Position numbers and translations under genes: made by a program. Under the pieces are notes generated by a model, which saw only the letters and a list, made by a program, of their open reading frames with translations, did no database searches and was not told the DNA's origin. 64,000 nt of DNA from Burkholderiaceae bacterium (GTDB taxonomy: Bacteria > Pseudomonadota > Gammaproteobacteria > Burkholderiales > Burkholderiaceae_D). Numbering within the stretch: position 1 is the stretch's first letter; the number at the start of each line of letters is the position of its first letter. Positions 35,496 through 47,900 of this stretch are shown here, in pieces. Location: positions 1-64,000 of the forward strand of contig JAIENA010000052.1 in NCBI GenBank assembly GCA_019751755.1. The letters are read 5' to 3'.

Positions 35496-36823
35496 CAGAA
35501 TCCCACGCCGAAGAACTCTTCTATCTTGGTTGCGGCGTATTCCAGCATTTCTTGAGTCAGGCCGGGATACACACCGATCCAGAAGGTGTCGTTCATGACG
35601 CGGTCGGTATTGGTCAACTCGCCGGAGACGCGGTAATTGCGGCCCACCATGTAAGGCTGGCGCGTCAGGTTGCCGGCGAACAGCAGGCGGGTGCCGATCT
35701 TGTGCTGGTCCAGGTATTGCAGCAAATCCACGCGCGACACATTCGATTCCGGCTTGATGGTCATCGGGAAACCGAACCAGGACGGGTCCGAATGTTCGGT
35801 CGCTTCCGGCAAGATCAGGAAGTCCGAGCAGGTTTGCAAACGCTGTTTCAGGAACGCGAAATTGTCCTTGCGGGCCTGAATGAAGCCGGGCGCACGCTCA
35901 AGCTGGGCCAGGCCGCAGGCCGCCTGCATGTCGGTGATCTTGAGGTTATAGCCCAGGTGCGAATAGGTGTACTTGTGGTCATAGCCTTCCGGCAAGGTGC
36001 CCAGTTTCCAGCAAAAACGCTTGCCGCAGGTATTGTCTTTGCCGGGCGGGCAATAGCAGTCGCGGCCCCAGTCGCGGAACGATTCCGCGATCATTTTCAA
36101 TTCCGGGTTGTTGGTGAACACGGCGCCGCCTTCACCCATGGTGATATGGTGCGCCGGATAGAACGACATGGTACCGATGTCGCCAAAGGTGCCGACCATC
36201 TGGCCACGGTAGGTGGCGCCGAGCGCATCGCAGCAATCCTCGATCAGCCACAAGTTGTATTTCTTGCAGATCGCCGTGATGACGTCCAGGTTGTACGGGT
36301 TGCCCAGCGTGTGGGCCAGCATGATGGCCTTGGTTTTCGGGCTGATGGCCGCTTCCAGCTGCGTCACGTCGATGTTGTAGGTTCCCAGTTCCACGTCGAC
36401 AAACACCGGCACCGCGCCGAATTGCAGGATCGGATTGACCGTGGTGGGGAAGCCCGCCGCCACGCCGATCACTTCATCGCCCGGCAGGATGGCGCGCTCG
36501 CCCAGTTTGGGCGAGGTCAGGGCGGAAAACGCCACCAGGTTGGCCGACGAGCCGGAGTTCACGGTGATCAGGAATGGCACACCGATCAGCTTGGCCAATT
36601 TGGCTTCGAACTCGTCATTGAAACGGCCGGTGGTCAGCCACGCGTCCAGCGAGGCGTCGACCATCAAGCCCATTTCCGGGGCACCGACCACCTTGCCGGC
36701 CGGTGGAATCATGGTTTCACCCGGTACGAAGGCTTTCGGCTGGCTGGCCAGTGCGCCGTATTGGGCGACCAGTTGGAGGATTTGTTCGCGCAGTTGTTCT
36801 TTGCTCAGTTGATCGATGCTCAT
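35495..36823 (-). CDS. ddhC: CDP-4-keto-6-deoxy-D-glucose 3-dehydrase (E1, RfbH/DdhC)
   Basis: A 442-residue PMP- and [2Fe-2S]-dependent dehydrase that removes the C3 hydroxyl of CDP-4-keto-6-deoxyglucose. The Schiff-base Lys of related aminotransferases is replaced by His225 in [13 protein letters not shown], the hallmark of E1. The iron-sulfur cysteines appear at Cys198 (EDCCDA) and Cys256, Cys258, Cys266 ([15 protein letters not shown]), the same spacing as in Yersinia E1. The reaction needs the reductase E3 (DdhD), which is not in the window and must be supplied elsewhere. It lies between DdhB and the TPP enzyme. Confidence 0.96.
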   Translation of the reverse strand: MSIDQLSKEQLREQILQLVAQYGALASQPKAFVPGETMIPPAGKVVGAPEMGLMVDASLDAWLTTGRFNDEFEAKLAKLIGVPFLITVNSGSSANLVAFSALTSPKLGERAILPGDEVIGVAAGFPTTVNPILQFGAVPVFVDVELGTYNIDVTQLEAAISPKTKAIMLAHTLGNPYNLDVITAICKKYNLWLIEDCCDALGATYRGQMVGTFGDIGTMSFYPAHHITMGEGGAVFTNNPELKMIAESFRDWGRDCYCPPGKDNTCGKRFCWKLGTLPEGYDHKYTYSHLGYNLKITDMQAACGLAQLERAPGFIQARKDNFAFLKQRLQTCSDFLILPEATEHSDPSWFGFPMTIKPESNVSRVDLLQYLDQHKIGTRLLFAGNLTRQPYMVGRNYRVSGELTNTDRVMNDTFWIGVYPGLTQEMLEYAATKIEEFFGVGF

Positions 36824-36835
36824 GGTGTTGCTGCC

Positions 36836-37912
36836 TTACTCGTGTCCAGTATTTTGATAGGTGGCGATCTGCGCCAGGGTCAGCGCGCGCATGTCGGCGC
36901 CGGCGGCGTGTGCCTTGTGCCAGGCGACAATGTGGTCGATGGTTTGCGCCAGGGGCCAGCGTGGTTGCCAGCCGAGGCGGCTTTTCGCCTTGGAGCAATC
37001 CAGTTTCAAGTAGGTTGCCTCATGCGGCTGCGGGGCGCCGTCCAGTTGCCATGCCGCACCGTCACCCCAGCTGTCGCACAGGCGGCCGATGATCCATTCG
37101 ACCGGACGCGCATCGGCGTCGTGCGGGCCGAAATTGAATCCTTCGGCATAGTCGGGGCCGTGCTGAACCAGTCGCTCGGCCAGGGTCAGGTAGCCCGACA
37201 GCGGTTCCAGCACGTGTTGCCATGGGCGGATCGCGTGCGGGCTGCGGATTTGCACCGGCTTGCCGGCGGCAATCGCGCGGATCATGTCGGGAATCAGGCG
37301 GTCTTCGGCCCAGTCGCCGCCGCCGATCACGTTGCCGGCACGGCCGGAACCCAGTGCGATGCCGTGTTCGGCATAGTGGGCGGGATTGAAGTACGAATTG
37401 CGGTAGGCGCTGGTGATCAGCTCGGCGCAACCCTTGCTGTTGCTGTACGGGTCATAGCCGCCCATGGCTTCGTTTTCACGGTAACCCCATGGCCATTCCT
37501 TGTTTTCATAGCACTTGTCGCTGGTGACATTGACCACGGCGCGGATGCCGGGGGTGGCGCGCACCGCTTCGAACAGGTGCACCAGGCCCATCACGTTGGT
37601 GGAATAAGTTTCCACCGGATGCGCATACGAGTGGCGCACCAGCGCCTGGGCCGCCATGTGGATCACGATGTCCGGCTGGGCCGTCTGCACGGCCGCGCGC
37701 AGCGCGTCCGCGTCGCGGATGTCGCCCAGCGTGGACACCATGCCTTGGCCGACCGACGCCGCATCAAACAGGCTGGGCTGGCTGGGTGACGCCAGTGCAT
37801 AGCCATGGACGTGCGCGCCCAGTTGTTGTAGCCACAAGCTCAGCCAACTGCCTTTGAAGCCGGTATGGCCGGTGAGAAAAACGCGTTTGCCGTGCCAGAA
37901 CGATGGATTCAT
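36836..37912 (-). CDS. ddhB: CDP-glucose 4,6-dehydratase (RfbG/DdhB)
   Basis: A 358-residue extended SDR, one residue shorter than Salmonella RfbG. Seen: [14 protein letters not shown] cofactor loop, [19 protein letters not shown] (family-specific), the pair [12 protein letters not shown], and [19 protein letters not shown]. It converts CDP-glucose to CDP-4-keto-6-deoxyglucose using bound NAD+. ATG 37,912 overlaps the DdhA stop (ATGA); an upstream Met at 37,948 would invade DdhA and is rejected. Confidence 0.96.
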   Translation of the reverse strand: MNPSFWHGKRVFLTGHTGFKGSWLSLWLQQLGAHVHGYALASPSQPSLFDAASVGQGMVSTLGDIRDADALRAAVQTAQPDIVIHMAAQALVRHSYAHPVETYSTNVMGLVHLFEAVRATPGIRAVVNVTSDKCYENKEWPWGYRENEAMGGYDPYSNSKGCAELITSAYRNSYFNPAHYAEHGIALGSGRAGNVIGGGDWAEDRLIPDMIRAIAAGKPVQIRSPHAIRPWQHVLEPLSGYLTLAERLVQHGPDYAEGFNFGPHDADARPVEWIIGRLCDSWGDGAAWQLDGAPQPHEATYLKLDCSKAKSRLGWQPRWPLAQTIDHIVAWHKAHAAGADMRALTLAQIATYQNTGHE

Positions 37913-38682
37913 GCGTGGCGCACCCACGGGGCCTTGCCGCTTTGCCACAGATCTTCCAGCGCCACCTTGTCGCGCAGGGTATCCATCGGTTGCCAGAAGC
38001 CGCGGTGCTGGAAGGCGTTCAACTGGCCTTCGGCGGCCAGCTGCTCCAGCGGCTCTTTTTCCCAGATGCAGTTATCGTCCGTCAGGTAATCCAGCACTTT
38101 CGGCGACAGCACGAAGTAGCCGCCGTTGATCCAGTTGCCGTCGCCCTGCGGTTTTTCCTTGAAGGCGGTGACACTGGTGCCGTCCATGTCGAGCGCGCCA
38201 AAGCGGCCCGGTGGCTGCACCGCTGTCATGGTGGCCAGCTTGCCATGTTCCTTGTGGAATTTGACCGACGCGGCAATGTCGATATCGGCCACGCCGTCGC
38301 CATAGGTGAAGCAAAACGCTTCGTCTTTTTCAATATAGGCACGCACCCGGTTCAGGCGGCCGCCGGTCATGGTGTTTTCGCCGGTATCGACCAGCGTGAC
38401 TTTCCACGGTTCCGCGTGACGTTCGTGCACCTGCATGGTGTTGTACTGCAGGTCAAAGGTCACGTCGGACGTGTGCAGGAAGTAGTTGGCGAAAAATTCC
38501 TTGATGACGTAACCCTTGTAGCCGCAGCAGATCACGAAATCGTTGATGCCATGGGCCGAGTAGGATTTCAGGATATGCCACAAGATGGGTTTGCCGCCGA
38601 TTTCCACCATCGGCTTGGGCTTGACGGTGGTTTCTTCGCTCAGCCGTGTCCCCAGTCCGCCGGCAAGAATGACTGCTTTCAT
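37909..38682 (-). CDS. ddhA: Glucose-1-phosphate cytidylyltransferase (RfbF/DdhA)
   Basis: A 257-residue nucleotidyltransferase, the same length as Salmonella RfbF. The signature is [35 protein letters not shown] and [13 protein letters not shown] follow. It makes CDP-glucose from CTP and glucose 1-phosphate. First gene of the nine-gene minus operon; the RBS GGGAG lies about six bases before ATG 38,682. No sharp promoter was identified in the 268-base region upstream, though a GATAAT hexamer on the minus strand near 38,753 is possible. Confidence 0.96.
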   Translation of the reverse strand: MKAVILAGGLGTRLSEETTVKPKPMVEIGGKPILWHILKSYSAHGINDFVICCGYKGYVIKEFFANYFLHTSDVTFDLQYNTMQVHERHAEPWKVTLVDTGENTMTGGRLNRVRAYIEKDEAFCFTYGDGVADIDIAASVKFHKEHGKLATMTAVQPPGRFGALDMDGTSVTAFKEKPQGDGNWINGGYFVLSPKVLDYLTDDNCIWEKEPLEQLAAEGQLNAFQHRGFWQPMDTLRDKVALEDLWQSGKAPWVRHA

Positions 38683-38950
38683 GATGCTCCCTTTGGTTTT
38701 TTAGTTTGGCAGCGGAATGCGCAAGTGGGCGGCGATTCTCCTGCCAGCCTATTATCGGCCAGCGAGGGCTATTCTAAACCAGAAACAAAGGGGTTGTGGG
38801 GGGCTTTCTTGCGCCTTTTCCCTCTGGCGGCGCACATTGTGACGGTGCGGATACGCTCGCACCACATTTCGTTTGCCAACGCGCCATCCAATCAAAAGGC
38901 GCCGTTCCCTCGCGGGAAACGGCGCCTTTGGGGCGGGCCGGCAGGGCGGC
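38683..38950. other. Intergenic region between the giant repeat gene and ddhA
   Basis: Non-coding 268 bases. It carries the terminator of the giant gene at 38,894-38,929 and must hold the ddhA operon promoter. A poly-purine/pyrimidine patch lies near 38,785-38,825. No RNA gene is evident. Confidence 0.5.
38894..38929 (-). terminator. Hairpin terminator after the giant repeat gene
   Basis: On the minus strand, arms AAGGCGCCGTTTCCC and GGGAACGGCGCCTT (one bulged base) pair around a CGCGA-type loop, followed by four Ts, 22 bases after the TAA of the 3,093-residue protein. It may work in both directions. Confidence 0.75.
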
Positions 38951-41900
38951 TTATTTGTTGGGCACGGTCAGCCAGCCGGTTTGCGCCTGCGTCAGGCTTT
39001 GCAGGCGGTCGTGACGCTCCACCGGCGCCGCCGACAACAGCGGTGCGTGGGTGGCGAAGTCGCGCAGCGCATCGGCCATTTGCTGCACTGCCGGCGCCAT
39101 CGCGCCGCCCTGGTCCAGGGTCAGCTTCGGTGCGGCCGGGGCCGCATCTTGCGCCATCGCATAGCTCGACAGGGCGTGCGACAAGCTGCTCACTTGCGCC
39201 GACATTGGCGAGGCCGAGGTGCGGAACCAGACGTCGGCGGTGTCACCGGTGCTGCCATCGGTCCTGGTATAGCTCGACTTCAGTCCCACGATATTGCCGT
39301 GGTCGATGCTGCCATCGGTTTGCGCTGCAATCGACAGCGACGCGATGTCCAGGTTCTGCAGGGTATGCAATTCGCCGGCATCGCTGACGCCGTCGGCGTT
39401 GGCATCGATCCAGACGCGCAAGTGGCTGAAGGCTTGGTCGCGCTTGTCAATGACGCCGTCGGCGTTGCTGTCGAGCGCACCCAGGGCTTGGTAGCCATCG
39501 GTGGCGGTGCTGCCATCGGCCAGCGCGGTGTGGTCGCCGAACAGTTCGGAGCCGTCGTTGATGGTGCCGTCGTGATTGCGGTCCAGCACCAGCAAGCCAT
39601 CGTTCGCTCCGACCCAGCCGGTGGCGGTTTTCTGGCCGGCGGCATAGATGTCGAACGCCACACCTTGCTCCAGGCCGACGGTGGTGACGCCGTTGCCATC
39701 AAGGTCGAGGATCAGCGGCGAGCCGTAGTTCGACGAGCTGGCGTTGAGCGCCATGGTTTGCGCGGTCGTCATGGCCGCCACTTGCGCCACCGTGAAGGTA
39801 TTCACCTGCGCCAGGCTGAGCGCCGCCAGGTCCTCGGTTTCCAGCGCCTGGATTTGCGTGGTGGTGAACGACACGATCGCCAGCGTGCTGAGGCCGGCGG
39901 CCTGCGTGGCCGTCAGGCTGGCCACCTGTTCGGTGGTCAGCGCCTGGATTTGCGTCGCTTTCAGCGCCTGCATTTGCAGGGTGTTGAGGGCAATCCACTG
40001 GGCGATCGGCAGCGTGCTGATTTGCGTCGCCGTCAGCGCGTTGATCTGCGCGGTGGTCAGCACCGCCACCTGGGCGTTGCTCAGTTGCGCCAGTTGCGTG
40101 GCGCTCAGCACGGCGGCCTGGCTGGCTTTGAGGGCGGCGATTTGCGTCGTGGTCAGGTAGGTGATCTGCGTATCCGTCAGGTAACCGATCTGGTCGGTGC
40201 TGAGGTTGCTGATCTGCGACGTGTTCATCACCGGCACCTGCTCGCTGTTGAGCGCGCTGATCTGGTCCACCGTCCATACCGCCAGCTGCGAATTCTTCAG
40301 CGCGGCGATTTGCTGGGTGGCCAGGCTGGCGGCCTGGGTGGCCGACAGCGCGGCAATTTGCGTATTGCTCAGGCTCTGGATCTGTTGCGTCGTGAAGCTG
40401 GTCAGTTGGGTCTCCGACAGCACGCCGATTTGGTCCACCGTCAGCGACGTGATCTGGCTGGCTTTGATGGCCTTGATCTGGTCGGCCGACAAGCTCAGCA
40501 ATTGCGCGTTGGTCAGCGCCGGCAACTGGCTGGTCGACAGGTAACCGATTTGCGCGGTGGTCAGCGCGGTGATCTGGTCGGTGGTGACGACCTGCATCTG
40601 GTCGGCCGTCAGCGCCACCAGTTGCGTGCTGGTCAGCGCCGGCACCTGGTCGGTGGTCAGCGCCGGGATTTGCGTCTGTGTCAGGCTGCTGATCTGCAGC
40701 GTGGACAGGGCGGCAATCATCGTGGTGCCCAGCGCCGCCAGGTTGGACGTTGGCAGCGTGGCCAGCACACCGGCGTCGAGTGCGCGGATTTGCGTGCTCG
40801 ACAGCGCTTCCATCTGGTCGGCGCTCAGTTCGGCAAAGTTGGCGGTATCGAGCGCCGCCATTTGCAGGGTCGTGATGGCGCGCACCTGCAAGGTGGTCAG
40901 TGCGGCCACTTGCGTGTTCGACAGGCCCATCAGCAGCGTGCTGTCGAGCGAACTGATTTGCTTGGTGGTCAAGACCGCCAGGTCTGCGGTTTCCAGCGCG
41001 TTCAACTGGTCGCTCGACAGTGCATTCAATTGCGCGGTGGTCAGCGCCACCGCCTGCGCCGTGGTCAGCGCCGCCAGTTGCCCATTGCTGAAGCCGCCGG
41101 CCAGCGAGGCCGCGTTCAGGCCTGCAACCGCGGTGCTGGTCAGGGCACTGATTTGCAGCGTGGTCAAGGTGTTGAGCTGGTGCGTATCGAAGCCGCCCAG
41201 TTGGGTGCTGGTCAGCACGCCGACCTGCACCGTGTCGAGTGCCGCCAGGTGCGTATCTTGCAGCACCGACAATTGCTGCGACGTCAGGGTACGGATGGCG
41301 GCCGTGTTGAAGGCCGCCAGTTGCGTGTCCGTCAAGCCCTGCATGATCTGAGCGGTGGTCAGCGCCGCCACAGCGCGGGTGCCGAGGGCCGCCATCTGCA
41401 CGCTCGACAGCACCGAAATCTGCAGGCTGGTCATCGACGAGAATTGCAGCGTCGACAGCGCGTTCACCTGCTGTGTGCCCAAGGTCATCAACTGCTCGGT
41501 GGTGATGCCATCGGCCAGTTGTGTCAGGCTCAGGCCGGCCAGCGCGGACGTCGACAGGGCATTGACTTGCAGCGTCGTCAGCGACGACAGCAGGGTGGCG
41601 CTCAGGGTCGACATTTGCAGCGAGCTCAGCGCATACAAATCGGTGGTTTCAATCGCCGCCACCTGGGTCGCCGTCAGCGCGTCGAACTGGGCGCTGGTCA
41701 TGGCGCGGATTTGCGCCGTGGTCAGGGCGGCGATCTGGTCGCTGGTGAACCCTTCCGAAATTTGCGTGGCGGTCAGGTTCGCGATTTGTTTCGTGTTCAG
41801 CGCACTGGTCTGGTCGGTGCTCAGCGCGGCGATCTGCTCCGACGCCAGCGCCTGCAATTGGGTGGTCTTGAGCGCATTCAAGTCAACCGTTTCCAGGCCC

Positions 41901-44900
41901 ACCACCTGGTCGCTGGTCAGCGCGGCCAGTTGATCGAGGCTCAGGTTGGCCACTTGCTGCGTGGTCAAGGCACTGACCTGGTCGGACGACAGCGAAGCGA
42001 CTTGGGTGGCGTCGAGGCCGGCCACTTGCGCGGTGGTCAACAGCGCCACGCTGTCCGTCGCCAGCGACTGCACTTGCAGGGTGGTCAGGGCGGCAATTTG
42101 CGTGCTCTTCAGGGCGCGCAAGTCGAGGGTTTCCAGCGCCGCCAACTGGGCGGTGCTCATGCCGGCCACCAGTGTGGTATCCAGGGTCGACACTTGCAAG
42201 GTGGTCAGCGCCGCCACCTGGTCGCTGGTCAGGACCTGGATTTGCAGGCTGTTCAGCGCGTTCAGTTGGACCGTGCTCAGGCGCGCGATATTGTCGGTTT
42301 CCAGCGCCGCCAACTGCGCGTCCAGCAACAGCACCAGCTGGTCGTTCGACAGACCCGTGGTTTGCGCCGTGGTCAAGGCGATCACCTGGTCGCTACTCAG
42401 CGCCTGCAACTGTTCGCTGTTGAGTACATTCAACTGGGTGGAAGACAGGTAAATGATGTCGTCCGAACCCAGGCTGACCAGCTGGCTGCTGGTCAAGGCC
42501 GCCACCTGATTGGTGCGCAACGCGGCCAGGTCGTTGGACTCCAGCGCCACGATCTGGTCGGTGCCCATGGCCGCCAACTGGTCGATGGCCAGATTGGCCA
42601 CTTGCAGGGTGGTCAGCGCTTCGACCTGGCTGGTTGCCAGCAGGGCGATCTGGTCGCTGCTGAGGTAAGCCATTTGCGCCGTGGTCAGCACGGCAATGTC
42701 ATCGGCCGCGATGGCGCGCAGTTGCGTGCTGGACAGCGCTTGCAGCAGGCCCGAGTGCAGCGCCAGCACTTGTTTGGTGGTCAGCGCATCGATTTGCTCG
42801 GTGCTGAACGCGTTCATTTGGTCGCTGGCCATGGCCGCCAGCTGGCTGGTGGTCAGGTTCGGGATTTGCGCCGCGGTCAGCATGGAAATCAGGTTACTGG
42901 TCAAGACCATGGCCGGGTTGTAGGCCAGCACCGCCAGGTCTTCCGCTTCCAGTGCATTCAACTGGTCGGACGTCAGCGCCTGCAACTGGTCGGACGTCAA
43001 GGCGTTGGCCTGGAAGGTGGTCAGGGCAATGATCTGGTCGGTGGTCAGCGACGTTACTTGCGTACTCGCCATGTTGGCGATCTGCTTGGTGGTCAGCACC
43101 GCGAAGTCATCGAGCGCGATGGCGCGGATCTGTGTCGACGTCAGGCTTTGCACCTGGTCGGACGTCAGCGCGTTCAACTGGTCGGACGTCATCGATACGA
43201 TGCGTTCCGTGGACAGCGCGATCAACTGGTCCGAATTGAGCGCGCGGACTTGCAGCGTGGTCAAGGCTTGCAGTTGGTCCGGGCTCAGTCCTTCCAGCTG
43301 GAAGCTGCCCAGGTAGCCGATTTGCGTGGTGGTCAGCGCCGCCAGGTCGTCATATTCGAGCACCAGCAATTGCGCCGAGGTCAGCGCCTGCAACTGGTCG
43401 CTGGTCAGTGCGCGGATTTGTAGCGTGTTCAGCGTGATGACCTGGTCATTGCTCAGGGCCTTCACCTGCAAGGTGGTCAGCGCGGCGATCTGGTTGGTTT
43501 TCAGGATCGCAAAATCGTCCTGTTCGATGGCCGCCAGCTGGGTCGTGGTCAGCGAGGCGATTTGCAGCGTGTTCAGCGCGCGGATCTGCGCCGACGTCAG
43601 CGCGATGATCTGGTTGGTGGTCAGCGCCGCGAACTGGTCACTGTTGAGCAACGTTACCTGCAGCGACGTCAGGGCCTGGATTTGCGTATCTTGCAGCGAC
43701 ACCAGTTGCAGGGTGGACAGCGCGCCCAACTGGTTGGCGCGCAGCGTCGCCAGGTCGGCGTCTTCCATCGCGCGCAACTGGTTGGTGGTCAGCGAGGCAA
43801 TATGTTCGGTGGTCAGCGCGCCAACTTGCAGGCTGGTCAGCGAGATGATCTGGTCATTGGTCAGCGCCTGGATCTGGCTGCTGGTCAGGTAAGCCAGCGG
43901 CCCGACCCGGATCACGGCCAGGTCTTCCAGTTCGATCGCGGCAATGCCGGCGGTGGACAGGGCCGACAACTGCGTGCTGGTCAGCGACGCGAACTGCAGG
44001 GTGGTCAGCGCCACCACGTGCGCGGTATCGAGCGCTTGCGCCTGGTCGCTGGTCAGCGCCGTCACTTGCGTCGCTTTCAAGTTGGCGAAGTCGCCCACTT
44101 CCATCGCGTTCAACTGGTAGCTCGACAGCGCGGCGATTTGCGTGTTCGACAGGCTCGACACTTGCAGCGTGGTCAGGGCGATGATCTGGTCCGAATTGAA
44201 TCCCGGCAGCTGGGTGCTGTTGAAGGCCGTGACTTGCGTTGCCTTCAGGTTCTGGATCTGGTCGGTGGTCAGCGCACCGATCTGGTCGGTGGTCAGCGCG
44301 GCCAATTGCACGGTTTTCAGCGCGCCCAGGTCGTCGGTGTCAATCGCGGCAATTTGGACCGTGTTGAGTATGCTGATTTGCTTGGTGGTCAGCGCCGCCG
44401 CCTGCGCGGTATTGAAGGCGGCAATGTGCGCGGTATCGAGACCGGACACTTGCAGTGTGGTCAGGGCGGCGATCTGCGTGATTTTCAGACGCGAGAACGA
44501 CGCGGTGGAAATGCTGGCCAACTGGTCGGTGGTCAGGCCGATGATCTGGTTGGTGCTCAGCGCCATCAATTGCACCGAGTTCAGCAGACCCAATTGCTCC
44601 GTCGTCAGTGCCGAGAATTGCAGGCTGGTCAGCGCCGCCATCTGGATCGACGTCAGCGCCAGCAACTGGTCGGTGGTCAGCGACGCGATATGGTCGGTGG
44701 ACAGGCCGGTCAATTGCGCCGATTTCAGCGCGGCGACGTCATTGGTTTCCAGCGCGCGCACCTGGTCGGTATTGAACGAGGCGATCTGCAGCGTGGTCAG
44801 GGCGGCGGTCTGCTGCGTGGTCAGCGCGGCCAGCAGGCCGGCCGACAGGGTGCCGGTCTGGTACGTCGTCAGCGCGGCAATCTGGCTGGTCTTGAGCGCC

Positions 44901-47900
44901 GCAAAATCGGTGGTTTCCAGTGATCCCAGCAAGTCGGTGGTCAGCGCGGCCAGTTGGTTGGTGCGCAGGTTGGCCGCTTGCGCCGTCGTCAGTTCGACGA
45001 TGTTGGCGGCCGTGATGGCGTTCAGCTGCGCCGTGGTCAGGGCGCCGATCTGCAAGGTCGTGATGGCGCGCAGCTGGCTGCTGGACAGCGCGGTGATGCT
45101 GTCGCTGCCGAGCGCGGCCAACTGGTGGGTTTTCAGGACCGCCAGGTCGGTCGATTCCAGCGCCAGCGTCTGGTCGGACGTCAAGCTGGCGATTTGCAGC
45201 GTGGTCAGGGCGCCCGCTTGCAGGGTGGTCAGGGCCGCCACCAGCGTGGTCGACAATTTTGCGACCTGATCGGTGGTCAGCGCGGCCGCCTGCTGTGTCT
45301 TGAGGGCGGCAAAGTCTTGCGACTCCAGCACGGCCAGCTGGTCGGACGTCAGCGCCGAGACCTGGCGCGTGTTCAGGTTGGCCGCGTGCAGGGTGGTCAG
45401 CGCCACCACCTGGTCCACGGTCAGCGTCGCCATCTGCGCCGAGGTCAGGCCGGCCAGTTGCAGCGTGGTCAAGGACTGGAATTGTGTGGTGGGCAAGCCC
45501 GGCAGCGTATCGGTGCTCAGCGCCGCGATCTGTTGCGAGCGCAGCGCCCGCAAGTCGGTGGTTTCCATCGCCGCCAGTTGGTCGCTGTTAAGCGCAGCCA
45601 CCTGGCGCGTGCCCATATTGGCCACTTGCAAGGTGGTCAGGCTCACCATTTGTAGCGTGGTGATGGCGCCCACTTGCTGCGAGTTCAGCGCGTTCAGCTG
45701 GGTGCTCTTCAACACGGAGAACGTGTTGGTCGGCAACACTTCCAGTTGCGTGCTTTGCAGCGCCGCGATTTGCAGCGTGGTCAGCGCGGCGATCTGGTGC
45801 GAGCGCAGACTCAGCATTTGATCGGTGGACAGCGCCGCCACCTGAGACGAACTCAGTTGCGTCACTTGCAAGGTGTTCATGGCCGCCAGTTGCAAAGTCG
45901 GAATCAGGGCCACGGAATCGCTGGTCAGGGCCGCCAGCTGGTGCGATTTCAGGGTGGCGAAGTCATTGCTTTCCATCGCCGCCAGTTGGTCGGTGTTGAG
46001 CAGCGACACTTGCCTGGTGCTCAGTACACCCACTTGCAAGGTGGTCAGCGCCGCCACCAGGTTGGTGCCTAGCGCGCCGACCTGCACGCTGTTGAGCGCC
46101 AAGATCTGGTTGGTGCGCAGCGCGGCAAAGTCGGTCGATTCCAGCGCATTGATCTGGTCGGACGACAGCGACGCCAGTTGGCGCGTGGTGAGCGACACGG
46201 TTTGCAAGGTGGTCAGCGCGGCCAACTGGTCGGAATTCAACACCGACAGTTGCAGCGTGCTCAAGGCCGCCATCTGCAGCGAATTGAGCTGGGTGACCTG
46301 CATCGTCGACAGCGACGCGATATTGTCGGTCGACAGCGCGGCAATCTGGTTGGTCTTCAGTGCCGCCAGGCCGCTGCTGGCAAACGCGGTCAGTTGGGCG
46401 GTATCGAACGCGCTCAGTTGCAGCGTGGTCAGCGCGATGGCCTGGATTGACGTCAGCAGCGCGATCTGGCTGCTGGCCAGCGCTTGCATCTGGGCTGTGG
46501 TCAGGGTCGCGATCTGGTTGGTTTTCAGGCTGCGCAAGTCGACGCTTTCCAGCGCGTTGAGCTGGTCGCTGGTCAGCGACTGCGTCTGGCGCGTGGTCAG
46601 CGCAGCCACTTGCTGGGTATTCAACGCCACGATCTGGTCGGTGGTCAGCGTCGACAGTTGCAGCGTCGTCAGCGCGGCCAGCAACTGCGACTGCAGGCGC
46701 GTGAAGTCGGCCGTTTCCAGCGCATTGAGCTGGTCGGACGTCAGGGCCGCCAGCAGGCGGGTGCCCAGCGCATTGGCTTGCTGGCTGTTGAACGCGATGA
46801 TCTGGTCGGTGGTCAGGGCGCGCGCCTGCAGCGACGTCAGCGACGCCAGTTGCAAGGTGTTCAGCGCTGCCGCCTGGGTCGCGCCCATGCCGCTGATCGC
46901 ATCGGTGGACAGCGCGGCGGACTGGTTGGTGCGCAGCGCGGCCAGCACATTGGTCGCCAGCGCGGCCACCTGGTCGCTGGACAGGGCGCGGATCTGCTTG
47001 GAATCGAGGCCCGGGGTTTGGGTCGACTTCAGCACCGCGATGTACGAGGTGTCGAGCACCGTCAATTGCGGCGTGGTCAGGGCCGACAACTGGGTCGATT
47101 TCAGCGCGGCAAAGTCGATGGTTTCCATCGCCACCAGTTGGCTGGTCAGCAAGGACGCCAGTTGGCGCGTGGTCAGGTTGGCCGTTTGCAGCGTGCTCAG
47201 GGCTGCCACCTGGGTGCCGTCCAGCGCTTGCAGCTGGCGCGTGGTCAAGGCTTGCACTTGCTGGGTATTGAGCAAGCCCAGCTGGGTTGAGGTCAGCGTG
47301 CTGATGGTGGTGGTCGACAGCGCGGCCACTTGTTGGGTTTTCAGCGCGGCAAACGCCAGCGTGTTCAGGGACGCCAGTTGTGTCGAGCTGATACGCGCCA
47401 GTTGCAGGGTGGTCAGCGACGTCGATTGCATCGAATTGAACGTGGCCAGCTGGCTGGCGCTGAGCGCTTCCACCTGCGTCGAGTTCAACACTGCCATTTG
47501 GGTCGAGGTCAGCACCGCCAGGTCGGTCGTTTCCAGCGCGTCGACCTGCTCGCTGGTCAGTGCGAACAGTTGCTGGGTGGCCAGGGTGCGGGTTTGCAGC
47601 GTGCTCAGCGCGGCAACATGGGTGTCGTCGAGGTTGCGGATCTGGTTTGCCGTCAGGCCGGCCAGCGCTTGTGTGTTGATCGCGCCAAAGTCGGCGGCGT
47701 CCATCGCGTTCAATTGCGCCGTCGTCAGCGCGGCCACCTGGCGCGACGACAACGCCGCAGCCTGTTGCGTGGTCAAGCCGGCCAGGTTGGTGTCGCTGAT
47801 GGCGCTCAACTGCTTGGTGGTCAGCGCATTGATCTGGCGCGTGCCAAATCCGGCAATGTCGGTCGCATCGAGTTGGGACACCTGGTAGGTGGACAGTGCG

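Noticed and set aside
35552-37789. 745-codon plus-strand open frame
   Set aside because: Antisense to ddhC and ddhB, which match their families over the full length.
5151-38682. O-antigen or capsule export locus
   Set aside because: The ddh, ugd and gmhA-like genes invite this call, but no Wzx/Wzy, ABC glycan exporter, Wzz or initiating membrane transferase is present. The missing genes could still lie outside the window.
38873-43423. 1,516-codon plus-strand open frame full of Gly-Gln-Arg repeats
   Set aside because: It is the antisense shadow of the octad array: the 24-base period has no stops in this register. No RBS and no family resemblance.
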